Positions 45,716 through 55,532 of a DNA stretch of 64,000 nt are shown here, piece after piece. This DNA comes from Gnomoniopsis sp. IMI 355080. Its lineage: Eukaryota > Ascomycota > Sordariomycetes > Diaporthales > Gnomoniaceae. The stretch lies in contig JAPEVC010000129.1 of the NCBI GenBank assembly GCA_027946555.1, positions 1-64,000 of the forward strand, read 5' to 3'. Position 1 is the stretch's first letter. Each line of letters begins with the position of its first letter. A model generated the notes under the pieces. The model saw only the letters and a program-made list of their open reading frames with translations, was not told where the DNA came from and did no database searches. The position numbers and the translations under genes are program-made.

Positions 45716-46856
45716 ATGTCACACAGTACGTCCCGCCATCTTCCCTTCCTCCTCTCGAACACTCATGGTCTAACTTACCAGGCAAAAGAAACACCTCTCG
45801 CCCCGTCTTCACTGCGCACGAGCGGTCGCTGGCCAAGTCCGCCTGGAGCGCCTCTTCCGCCCGCTTGAATCGTGACTCTTTTCTTCCCTTTGGCTCATGC
45901 TCGCTTTGTCTCGAGTCTGCCGTTGATCCAGTAGCGTGCGTGCATGGCGATATCTTTTGCCGCGAGTGCGCACTGAACAACATCCTTGCACAGAAGAAGG
46001 AGATCAAGCGGCTCGAGAAGGCGCGTGAGAATGAGGAAAGAGACGCCGCGGAGGACAAGGCCAGGCAGGATGAGGAGGCGCAGGCACGGGCGGTGAAGGA
46101 ATTCGAGCTGGTTCAGGCAGGCTTTGATGTGAAGGAGACGGGCGAGAGGCGGACGGGGGAGAAGCGCAAGGCACCTCTTGATGAGGACGAGGCTGGAGAG
46201 CAGGAGGACCGCGTAAAAGCGCGGAAGGCCAACGGAGATGACAAGGTAAGGGTTGTCCTTTCGTGCCTTTTTATCGACCTGGATATACTAATCCGGCTTG
46301 ACAGAGCGCCAAAAACGCTCTCCCATCTTTCTGGGTACCATCTGTAACCCCAACATCCAACTCGAAGGACAAGCTGCACGAAGTCAAGAAAAAGACCAAA
46401 ACAGCCCCGCTTTGTCCGTCATCACAGGAGAGGCAACCTCACACATACTCGCTCCACACGCTCGTGACCATCAACTTTGCCGAAGAGGAATCCAAGGATA
46501 CCAAGTCCAAGGCGAGGATATGTCCCAGTTGCAAAAAGGGTCTGTGTAATGCCTCAAAAGCGATGCTCGCCAAGCCATGTGGACATGTGCTCTGCAAAGC
46601 GTGCGCAGCCCAGTTCATGACGCCGTCTGGAAAGGTGGATCCCCACGCAGATCGTGAGGATGCAGATGGCCCGAGTTCGGTGCGATGTTACACATGCGAT
46701 GCGGATGTTACCGAGAGGCCTTCGAAGAAGAGTAGCGAGAAGAAAGACAAGGAGAAGATAAGGCCTGGCATCGTGGAGCTGAAGAGTGAGGGAACGGGAT
46801 TTTCGGCCGGTGGCACAAATGAGGTCAAGAGGTCTGGGACAGCGTTTCAGTGTTGA
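45716..46856 (+). CDS. NOSIP-like RING/U-box-type protein
   Basis: Model: join(45716..45725, 45782..46245, 46305..46856), 341 aa. Animal NOSIP is an E3 ubiquitin ligase also found with spliceosomes. The N terminus MSHSKRNTSRPVFTAHERS, followed by the Cys-rich CSLCLESAVDPVACVHGDIFCREC, is the zf-NOSIP signature. A charged coiled-coil (ILAQKKEIKRLEKARENEE) follows. The second zinc module is ICPSCKKGLCNASKAMLAKP, then CGHVLCKACAAQF, then CYTCDADV. The first exon has only 10 nt (ATGTCACACA). Its donor GTACGT and the 56-nt intron with CTAAC branch are needed to reach the family N terminus. Intron 2 is 59 nt. Both junctions keep frame. Confidence 0.88.
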
Positions 46857-47578
46857 TGGACAGCGACTTTCCACAAAGATGAAAGGACACGCCATATCAA
46901 TAATCCTGGCCACGATCAGCGGTATCTCAGTCCAAGGGGATAGTCAATAACGAGTACTTATGAGTAGCTGTTCAAAAAGTCTCAACACTCAAAACGGCTG
47001 GTATAAGAGCAGCACCTCGATGGTCATCGTTGTCGTAGACACGCTCATCCGCCAGCGCCCTCCTCACAAAGATCCCAGCAGCTGAGTTCTCCAAAGAGCG
47101 ACCCTTGCCATTCGAAATCGAAAGAGCGGACGGGGCCGCACCCGAGAGCTTGGTAACCTAGCCAAGCATCATTTCGGGGGACTTTGGCGAGGCCTTTCTA
47201 CGTAGAGCAATAGCGGCACAAATACTTGTGTAGGCACCTTGTTAATCTAGGAATTATTTCGGTATAGCGTGCAACCTTAAGCATCAAAGAACTTCGAATG
47301 GCCCCCAAATTCAAACACCAAGAGCATTGCGTGATGGGGTGGCTTGTTCACGTAATCTGATTGAAAGCTACTTCCAACTATGTTCGTCTGATAAGCAGCA
47401 TTCCCCCTCAAACTCTAGGCTGTGCCCTTGATAGCTATAACATATTTTTGTAATTCGTCGTGGAGTACACTGTCGGCCTGCCTATCCTGCATGCCTACGC
47501 CTTTGACCAACGTCTCGTGCACACCTGGGAAGCGAAAACGAGAAGAGAAAACACACACACACACATATATATATATAT
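46857..47578. other. intergenic, promoter of the BTB gene
   Basis: No gene was recognised. It ends in an (AC)n(AT)n microsatellite that touches the next start codon. Confidence 0.5.
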
Positions 47579-47580
47579 AT
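47550..47580. repeat. (AC)n(AT)n microsatellite adjoining a start codon
   Basis: About seven AC units pass directly into about eight AT units. The last AT forms the first two bases of the BTB gene ATG at 47579. It lies within the probable 5' UTR. Confidence 0.9.
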
Positions 47581-48820
47581 GAAAATGCATAAATTGTACG
47601 AGGTTGATCCCGACGCAGACACTCTGCTCATTGTCCCCCATGCCTCGAAGCAATTCGCTCCCTGGCAGCAAGAGAACAGCCCCCCAGCATCGCCCCCGGC
47701 AGATGCCTCTTTCCCCGCCTACGCGGGCCTTCTTGGCAGCACTTCGCGACCGCCGAATCTCTACGCAAGCATCGCCTCCAATGGCTCCGAGACGCGGATC
47801 AAAGTCTCTTCCCAGCACTTGCGTCTGGCGTCGAAGCACTTTCGCAACAAGTTTCGGCATTTGGCCAGCCCGCAGCAGCAGCAGCAGACGACGCAGGCCG
47901 ATGATGGAAGGTTCCATGTGACGCTGGGCGGATTCGATCCGGCGGCCGTGATAATTGTAATGGATAGTATCCATGGGCGGGGGCGGAAGGTACCGAAGAC
48001 GGTCAGTTTAGAGATGTTGGCGAAGGTGGCTGTGTTTGTGGATGCCTTTCGGTGCTTTGATGCTGTCGAGGCGTATGCGGAGCGGTGGTTTGAGAAGTTG
48101 GGTGAGGATTTGCCGAGTGAATATGATCGCGATATGGTGCTGTGGATATACGCCTCTTATGTCTTTCGTCAGAGCGAGGTGTTCAAGAGAGCAACGAGGA
48201 CAGCGGTCTTGGAAAGTGACGGACTCATTCGGACTTTGGGTCTTCAGGTTCGGGCAGGTGTGATCAGTAAGCATGACTCCGCCGAATGATATCCTCTAGA
48301 CCGTGAGGAACTAACATTCACCAAAGAGGAAATCGATATCCAGAGACAGAAACTAGTGCGCAAAGCGTTGGAGGTTGTCCACAACATTATCGATATGCTG
48401 CAGGAGGACAAATTGCCGTGCTCACAAGGCTGCGACACCTTCATCCTTGGTGCGCTCATCAAAACTCTTCGCCGAGCGAGTCTGGCGTGGCCACGGCCGT
48501 CGGAGCCCTTTCCTGGGGTTAGCTACGCTCAGATTGTGGAGTGTGTGAATCAAGCACAGGCGCAGGTGGCCGACCAGTTCGTTCCTGGACTGTCGTCTTT
48601 GAATGGATCGGGGGCCGCTCAGAAGATATCAAGGAAGCGCAAATCACCAAACGCGCAGCCAGGTCAGGCACTGACGCCAGAGTCGTCACCAGAGGCTCGG
48701 CCAACAGTCGATTCGCACGACTGCGGTGCGCGGAGAAAGCTGGCGGATAGCTTGAGTGAGTTGGGAGTGGAGGTTCAAGGTTTGGAATTGGAGAGCAAGC
48801 TTGGATATTACCTCTATTAA
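47579..48820 (+). CDS. BTB/POZ-domain protein
   Basis: Model: join(47579..48266, 48327..48820), 393 aa. A BTB-like fold lies at ~70-190. ETRIKVSSQHLRLASKHFRN matches the strand-helix that contains the usual 'LxxxSxyF' position. GRFHVTLGGFDPAAVIIVMD and the helix TVSLEMLAKVAVFVDAFRCF, followed by AVEAYAERWF, are typical of fungal BTB proteins of unknown function. Such proteins are thought to be protein-interaction scaffolds. The 60-nt intron (donor GTAAGC, branch CTAAC) joins to KEIDIQRQKLVRKALEVV. The C terminus has a basic patch RKRKSP. The start is the ATG at the end of an AT repeat; a second Met is two codons later. It is convergent with TspO, with stop codons only 54 bp apart. Confidence 0.82.
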
Positions 48821-48874
48821 ATTCGAATATGATTTTTTTTTTCCCATGCCGCAGTACTCTACCACCCCAGCTTG

Positions 48875-49527
48875 TTACGCAGACTTGGCTGCCTTGCCCG
48901 TCAGATCCCACCCATTCAAGTACCCAACACCAGCGCAAAGGTAAGTTGCAAATGTCAACCATCCCAGGTACGGCAGCTGGAGGTACGCCGAGACCTCATC
49001 GAATTCACTCCAGAGGTTCGTGAGGTAGACGTTTGTCGCAATCAACGCGGTGATATCCACCAGGGCCGGCACGGGCTTCTTGAGGCCGAAGAAGAGAGGC
49101 GTCCAGATGAGATTGAGCACAAGCTGTGCCGTGTAGACGGTGGCGGCGTGTCTAGTGGTCTCGATCATGGCTGTCGAATTCAGGGGCGAGGTGCCTGTGA
49201 CCCACGCACGATGGGCTGCGTATCCCATCAGCCCGTAGAGAACTGTCCAGGCCGGGCCAAATACCCATGTTGGTGGTGAGAAAGGAGGTTGCCTGAGAGA
49301 GAGGTACGTCTCCTTGGTCTTCTTGCCTTTAAACAAATTGTCAGGGATATTAGCTGCACAGGATTGTGGTTGCGGAAATCTGGTTTGGGGAACCGGGCGC
49401 TGAGCGCATGCTTACTGCTGATGCCAATGCCCACTCCGCTGCCCAGGACGATGGGGAGAAGGATCGAGGCGGCCGGGCTGGCGAAGATCTTGTCCGGAAG
49501 GGTCAATGCTGATAAGTAGGTCGTCAT
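48875..49527 (-). CDS. TspO/MBR (translocator) family protein
   Basis: Model: complement(48875..49326, 49416..49527), 187 aa. It has five predicted membrane helices and the family landmarks SPPTWVFGPAWTVLYGLMGY, NLIWTPLFFGL and LPYLGWLTFATYL, ending NGWD. TspO proteins bind porphyrins/cholesterol and sit in the mitochondrial outer membrane or equivalent. Fungal members are linked to porphyrin or stress handling. The 89-nt intron (donor GTAAGC, branch CTGAC, acceptor AAAG) lies in the first helix-loop region and keeps frame (GIS/SKKTKE). The length matches the family. A good TATA box lies 91 bp upstream of the ATG. Confidence 0.93.
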
Positions 49528-50348
49528 GATGAAGGGGAAGACTCGATGTAGCCTTCTGCCGTGTTCATAATATGGGGTGGTGGTTGTATGGAGAGTCGTT
49601 GGAGCTCAAGGACACTTTTTATATAGACAACGTTTGAAGGGTGAACCCTGTCATCACATGGTGACGCCATGTTGCCTTGGAATCCTTGCGGGACGTCCCG
49701 TTTGGCGACTCCACTTGGGCGCTTCTAGAAGCATACTCGGAGAAGCGACGTTACCGAGGTGCGAGGCTGGGACTGTCCAGCAACAACATCACGAAGGGAG
49801 GTTTACTATGTAAGTAAGTATGGAGTCCCTAGTCGCATTGTACACCATGTGCGTAGTCAATCTGCCTCTCGACACCGTGTTTTGGAAAGCCTTTGTCATA
49901 AATAATCTTGAACATCCGACCGGGCCGCGACCCCCCCCCCCCCCACTCCCCACCACTTCCAAGGGCTACGATCCCGGGATACCTGCGAATTGCCATACAA
50001 TAAACTTACCTGTACGAGATTGCTGGAGCTTGAAATCGCACCCGACTTGAGATAAGAGAAAAGAGGTTTGAATTACTCAGTAATTCCTGATGCATACGTA
50101 CTTACGGACCTGTTGTATACCCCGAGAGCCTCGGCGAGGATCTAGCTTCACTAGGTTAATGCTGTAACCTTGCTGAAATGCGTCCGGACGATACTTTTGA
50201 TGATCGTCGCGGGAGATATGAACCTGGCCTGAGCTCTTATAACATTCGAAACGCCCATGACTCCCGTTTCCCCAAAACATCCACTTGACACGACACACTT
50301 TGCCAAGTGCCGACTTCATCGCGTCAAACCACTACCGGTACTCCCAAC
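49528..50348. other. divergent intergenic region TspO / SDR with C14 tract
   Basis: This is the shared upstream region of two genes pointing apart. It contains the TspO TATA box and a C14 homopolymer at 49931-49944. No gene was seen. Confidence 0.5.
49618..49625 (-). promoter_or_regulatory. TATA box of the TspO gene
   Basis: On the minus strand it reads TATATAAA, 91 bp upstream of the start codon, which implies a ~60-nt 5' UTR. Motif and spacing only. Confidence 0.55.
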
Positions 50349-51302
50349 ATGTGGCCCTTTGGAAGCAATAGCGGAGTGAACTTCACCGCCAAAGATATAC
50401 CCTCGTTGAAGGGTAAAGTCTTCATCGTCACCGGTGGCAATTCCGGGTTAGGGAAGCAATCCGTGCTGGATCTTGCGCAGCATGAGCCCCAAGAGATATG
50501 GCTGACGGCCCGGACCGTGGAGAAAGCGGAGGAAGCCATCAAAGACATCAAGACAAAAGTCCCCAATGCGAACATCAAGCCACTAGCAATGGATCTGAGC
50601 TCCTTCGAGTCCATCAAAGCCGCAGCCCGGACCTTCACCGCAGCCTCCAACCGCTTGGACGTTCTTTTGCTCAATGCCGGATGCATGGCAGCGCCCGCCG
50701 CCCTCTCCAAGGACGGCTACGAGCTACAGTTTGGCACAAATCATGTCGGCCACGCCCTCTTGACCAAGCTCCTGACACCCACGCTCTACAAGACAGCAGC
50801 CACGGCCACGGCCGCGACGGCGGACGTGCGCGTGGTCGTCTTGTCCTCGGCCGCCGTCGCTTTCACGCCCAAGGGCGGGATTCTCTTTGACACGCTCAAG
50901 ACGACGCAGGAGTCGGTCAGCACGTGGGATCGGTACGGCCAGAGCAAACTTGCCAATGCGCTCTACGCGCGGCAACTCGCGCAGCATCATCCGCAGTGGA
51001 CCGTGACCGCTGTCCACCCGGGCGTGGTGCAGACCAATTTGCAACACTATGCGGTGGAGAGACACTGGTTGCTGGCCCCGATTATCAATATCGCCACCAA
51101 ATTTATCACAACAGTCGAAGATGGCGCAAAGAATCAGCTCTGGGCGGCTACGGCTCCAAAGAAGGATATCGAGAATGGTGCGCTGTACTATCCTGTGGGC
51201 GATCTGACGGGGGGCCGGAGGGGGATTTACACGACGGATGATGCGTTGGCGAAGAGGTTGTGGGAATGGACAGAACAGGAACTCAAGGATCAGACGATTT
51301 GA
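50349..51302 (+). CDS. short-chain dehydrogenase/reductase, retinol dehydrogenase-like
   Basis: A single-exon gene of 317 aa. The NAD(P)-binding Rossmann motif TGGNSGLGK is at ~28-36, LDVLLLNAG follows at ~110-118, then the catalytic Ser in VVVLSSAAVA and the Tyr-x3-Lys pair in DRYGQSKLANALYA, and the post-catalytic HPGVVQTN. It belongs with the classical SDRs near the retinol dehydrogenase/WWOX-like group common in fungi. The substrate cannot be predicted. The ATG at 50349 gives the usual short N terminus (MWPFGS) before the fold. The Arg in WLTARTVEKA after strand 2 hints at NADP preference. There is no signal peptide and no cluster partner. Confidence 0.92.
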   Translation: MWPFGSNSGVNFTAKDIPSLKGKVFIVTGGNSGLGKQSVLDLAQHEPQEIWLTARTVEKAEEAIKDIKTKVPNANIKPLAMDLSSFESIKAAARTFTAASNRLDVLLLNAGCMAAPAALSKDGYELQFGTNHVGHALLTKLLTPTLYKTAATATAATADVRVVVLSSAAVAFTPKGGILFDTLKTTQESVSTWDRYGQSKLANALYARQLAQHHPQWTVTAVHPGVVQTNLQHYAVERHWLLAPIINIATKFITTVEDGAKNQLWAATAPKKDIENGALYYPVGDLTGGRRGIYTTDDALAKRLWEWTEQELKDQTI

Positions 51303-51783
51303 ATGACGAGTCAGACATATGTCTTGGTGGCAGGATTCTGCAACCACATTCGGCATCCTGAGTTGACTGTGACCCTACGTCCGAAGACTGTACAGTACTT
51401 TATTTTACTACCATCATACTTCAGATACGAGGTTATCTTTGCTGGGTATGATTCTAAGGGACACACTCTTGCGGCTGATGCATGACTCTCATAATCAATG
51501 TTGTAGGTCTTCCAAAGCCTGAACCGGGGCGGACGTACTTAAGTATGTTCGGGGAATACGACGCTCGGCGGGCATATCGGTTAGCATCAAAAGGCCCGCC
51601 CAAGAGGCTTGCTACTGATACAAAATCATACACTCCGCAAGACAAGCTTTGCATTAGTCGGTCATCTTGAACTCAGCTTGGCCCGTCTTGCGACACATTC
51701 CTGCAACCAACAACGTATCAATGTCGTATTAAAAAAAAAGTAATATCTTGCTAGACGTGCATGGGTAGAAGACCCGCACTTGT
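51303..51783. other. intergenic, nothing recognised
   Basis: These are the 3' flanks of two convergent genes. No gene was seen. Confidence 0.5.
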
Positions 51784-52852
51784 TCAATAACGTCGTCTAG
51801 CCGCCGCTGTTGCCGACGCTGCAACACTAGTCGTGCCTTGGCCCGTGGATACCGACGACGTTGAGGTGGTCGAGCTAGACGTGGATGTGACTACCGTAGC
51901 CTGAACCACTTGTCCCAGGGCGTTGAAGATGATATTGACGAGTGACCCTAACGGTTCGTACGAATATGTCTTTTGCACCAGCCCTCCGGAGAGTGACTCA
52001 ACATCGCCGGTCAGAGTCATGTTTTGAAGATAGTTGCCGACAATTGAAGAGACAGTGCTTCCTGCATCGCCAGCTACTTCCTGGACGATGTTACCGAGAT
52101 TGTCGATCAAGAAATTAACGTTTGAGGTTCCTTGGACAATGCTACCAAGAAGACCGTCCACTTCTCCCACAACCTCTGTCACCACATCCGTAACGGTATT
52201 CAAGAGGTTAATGAGGGTAGGATTAAGATTTAGACTTGAGATGGTCCGATTCACAATGTCCACCACTACAAGGAAAGTCAGAAAATGGCCAACTGCTGTG
52301 GACCGCCGAACGAATCCAAAAGAAGACTCGAAGACTCACAGTTTCCGAGCCGGATGATCAGCTCCAACTCAGCCTCCACGTCAGAAATGGTAATGTTGAC
52401 TTTTTGAATGCCAACCTGGACACCAGCATTGATGGTGACCAATGAGGCTACACTGGCCTGAAGATTCAGCTCTGCTGAAAGATTGTCTACATCGAGCCTG
52501 AAAGAGAATGTCAGCTCCTGGGCAAAAAAATAAACTCTGAAAATTGGTGCCTTTTTCTGGGAGAGGATAGAACAAGATCAACATACTCAATCTTTCCCAC
52601 CGATAAGTTGGGTATATTAAGAAGAACATCGGGCGGATTCGTCGTTGTGCTACTACTGCTTGACGCCGTGCTTGTGGATCCTCCAGCACCAGCAGCAGTG
52701 GCTGTGGCGCCTGTCCCGCTGGAAGCGGCTGCACCTGGGGAGGAAGACAAAGACGTAGTAGCGGCCGTGGATGCTGCGGTTGACGCAGATTGTGCAGCAG
52801 AGAATGAAAATAAGGAGCCGAAGGCTACCATCAATAAAGAGCGGGTCTGCAT
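51784..52852 (-). CDS. secreted protein of unknown family (paralogue A of a divergent pair)
   Basis: Model: complement(51784..52265, 52340..52497, 52587..52852), 301 aa. A signal peptide (LLMVAFGSLFSFSAAQ) is followed by ~55 Ser/Ala/Thr-rich residues. The conserved core then begins with PPDVLLNIPNLSVGKIE and, after intron 1, LDVDNLSAELNLQASVASL and TINAGVQVGIQKVNITISDV. A segment LNLNPTLINLLN follows, then a Val/Asn-rich region and a Ser/Thr-rich tail ending RRRY. Introns are 89 nt (GTATGT) and 74 nt (GTGAGT). The whole protein aligns with the gene at 54517-55532, which is transcribed in the opposite direction. It is predicted extracellular or wall-associated. I recognise no named domain and assign no function. 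Confidence 0.82.
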
Positions 52853-54516
52853 GTTTTCAACCAGGGCACAGTGAAAGTGGCTCACTGTCAGGGAAAAGAA
52901 TGTGTAAGTAATGAAAGAAACGAACGTGGAGTGCCGCGTAGAGCAAACAAGTGAGAGAAGAGGGTTGGTTTGCGGACTCTAGATGGAAAGCAGTCCAGGC
53001 AGATCTAATGACCCAAAGAGTGATCAAGAGAGAGCTTCCTAGTGTCGTCCACAAACTCCCAACAGGAGGAGGTTGACGTACCTGCCGAAATAAACTATTA
53101 TAAATCTACGACATGACAGGTGCATGATAGATGAGCTAGCTAGGGCAGTGTTCTAGCCCGCGCAGCTAATATAGTAATGATGCCGAATAAGCACCCTGCC
53201 AGCCTTGTTTGTGAACAGATGAACATACCCAATCTTGCATAGCCTGACCGGGCTTGGAAATGTGCCTGGTTATGCTGCATGGGGGGGACTCTCTGCAGAA
53301 GTTCCTAGTCCCGCCCAAAAAAGATGACATCCACTTCATGGTACATAAGGACATAGTACATTGCTCAAAGCCAATCAGTGAGCTACATCATTTTGGGTCA
53401 CGTCCGGGTGGGACGCCCCGATTGAGTCAGGGGGGAGGGTCAGGGGGAAAGCACAATGACGATATTATGTGGGTTGTGTTGAATAAAAGGACCCAAAGAG
53501 AAACATAGGAAATCTGGTAATAGACCCACCATTGAGAATATTTTGTCCGTCGTTTGATCGAATTTCTCGGACTCTTTCCACATGGAAAAGTCATATTCCT
53601 GGAGAGAGCGTATCTGATTGTGTGGTGATCACCTGCACTAATCCGCACGAGTAGAATGTGTGGAAACAACTCAAAAAAATGGACATATGCCCACCAGAAG
53701 AATAAGCTTGTCATTAACCCTTGCAAAGATCATTCTCCTATCTCCTATTCTTGGTCCTGCTCAGATGTTGTTTAGACTTGTCGAGGATGTTGATCAATTT
53801 ACCTAATTCGGCACACTAGGCAAAGTTCAACGGCAAGCCACACCCGTTCAAATCAACCAAGCGATTTGTTGTGGCTCATATGGTTAGCTTCCCCCCCCCC
53901 CTCTCTCTCCCCACACAGACGGGCCAGACCACCTTTTAATGTTCATTTAAGAGCTAGGATTGTGCATCCCAGGGCTACGGATTCTGCCGTGAATATTTCC
54001 CACGGGGGACTCTAGCCGTGGACGTGCTTCTCCTTCATGCAGGGCCATGCTCGTCAAATCTTAAAGCGGTTGTCTCACATCTAATTCGGCATGCTGCATA
54101 TGACTGTGGATGTGTGGATGTGTGGAGTCTCTTGGATAACAACAGGTGAGTGAGGTCATTCGAATAAATTTAGCCGAGTCTAGACACAAACCATTTTCAG
54201 ACATCGTCCTGTTGGCTCCTGATTTGTCCGTATCCTTGATTATCCTTCCAACCCTTTTGGATCTCGATGCTCGAGTTTCCAGGCCCGGGCATTAAGGTTG
54301 TCTAGCTTCGCATATTTGTGCTTGGTGACTTGCATAGGAGTTACGCTACACCTCGTACTTCAATGTTTCTGCTCTCCGGCTGTTGAAAGAGAGAAGATTG
54401 TCTTCTATCACCATTCGTTGAACCCGATTCTCCCCACGCTCATTCCTGAAGTTTGGTTTCTTCGCTACTTACTCGACATTCTTCATCTCATCTTCCACAT
54501 CTTATTATTTTTCATA
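52853..54516. promoter_or_regulatory. shared upstream region of the divergent secreted-protein pair
   Basis: This 1.66 kb region separates the start codons of the two paralogues. It contains a C11 tract followed by CT repeats (53891-53909) and the repeated word GGATGTGTGGATGTGTGGA near 54110-54125. No gene was seen, and regulatory sites could not be identified by eye. Confidence 0.45.
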
Positions 54517-55532
54517 ATGGCGCCCAGCCTCGCTAGATTATTCACTTTTTGCCTTCTTTTTCTCTCCGCCTCTTGTTTCTCAGATGGTTCGCACCAGTAT
54601 GGCAGCCGGCAGGAGGAAGGATACATTGGGTATCGACTAGATCAGCGTGGTGATCCCGAATCTGCAGTATACGAGACTGCCGACACCAACTCCGACGTAG
54701 ACACAGTCTTGCCAACAGAACCGGACGTCTACCTGAACGCCTCGGTTTCTGTGGGCGAAATCGACATTGAAGTCGACAACATTACCGCCGTGATCAACCT
54801 CCAGGCCGACGTTCTGCAACTTCTTTCCTTCAGCGCCGGCGTCACCGCCTCGATTGACCGCGTCAAGCTCACCATCCAGAACGTGAGCGCAAAGGTCCTC
54901 CTCGAGGCTCGACTTGAAAATGTGGTGACAATGTGAGCAGCTCCATGGCCCAAAATCCCCATTCACGGACCACCCCCCTTAGATGTGCTGGAAAAAACAA
55001 CCTTATGCTGACTTCCTCCTCTCCCAGGGTTGGTGACGTGTTGGATGCCCTTGACCTCAACCCTCTCATCGCCACTCTCGGCACAGATGTAAGCACAGTG
55101 GTCAACGATACTGTCGGCGACCTCACGGGCTCCTCGTCAAGCAGCACCTCCACCAAAAGAAGCTTCGACATCGACAATGTGCTCTACAGCATCAACGACT
55201 ATTCAGGCAACACGCACACAAACCGCATCCTAGGCCAGGACGGGAATTTGTATGATGTGAAGCTCGACAATGACGGCAATGAGCAGGCCAAGAAGCTCGT
55301 GGGCTCGTACACGGACACCATGACGTTCACCGGCCACAACAGCACTGTGAGCATCAACGGGCAGGTTCGCGAATATGAGCTGCAGTACATGTACACGCCC
55401 TTTCCGGGCATTGAGTCCATTGCCTGGATCTATGTGACTCCGGCGGGGGCGGTGACTAGGACCCAGGTGATTGCCGAGGCGTTTGGAGGAGGTTCCAGCA
55501 CCATCAGCGATGACACTGAGGATAGTCTCTAA
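54517..55532 (+). CDS. secreted protein of unknown family (paralogue B of a divergent pair)
   Basis: Model: join(54517..54932, 55028..55532), 306 aa. A signal peptide (LFTFCLLFLSASCFS) precedes an Asp/Glu/Tyr-rich segment. The core starts PDVYLNASVSVGEIDIEVDN, then ITAVINLQADVLQLLSFSAG and VTASIDRVKLTIQNV, then LDALDLNPLIATLG. Its C-terminal half (DIDNVLYSINDYSGNTHTN, DTMTFTGHNSTVSINGQVRE, YTPFPGIESIAWIYVTPAG) is Ser/Thr-poorer than paralogue A and looks folded, with three N-glycosylation sequons in the protein. The single 95-nt intron (GTGAGC, branch CTGAC) lies within three codons of the second intron of paralogue A. The counterpart of its first intron is absent. The start was chosen at the signal peptide. 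Function unknown. Confidence 0.82.

Noticed and set aside
54298..54516. Upstream extension of paralogue B with hydrophobic sequence
   Set aside because: It begins without an ATG. The signal peptide and first ATG at 54517 define a better start.
51784..55532. Biosynthetic or effector gene cluster around the secreted pair
   Set aside because: The flanking SDR, TspO and histidine kinase genes are generic, and no synthase, transporter or cluster regulator is adjacent.
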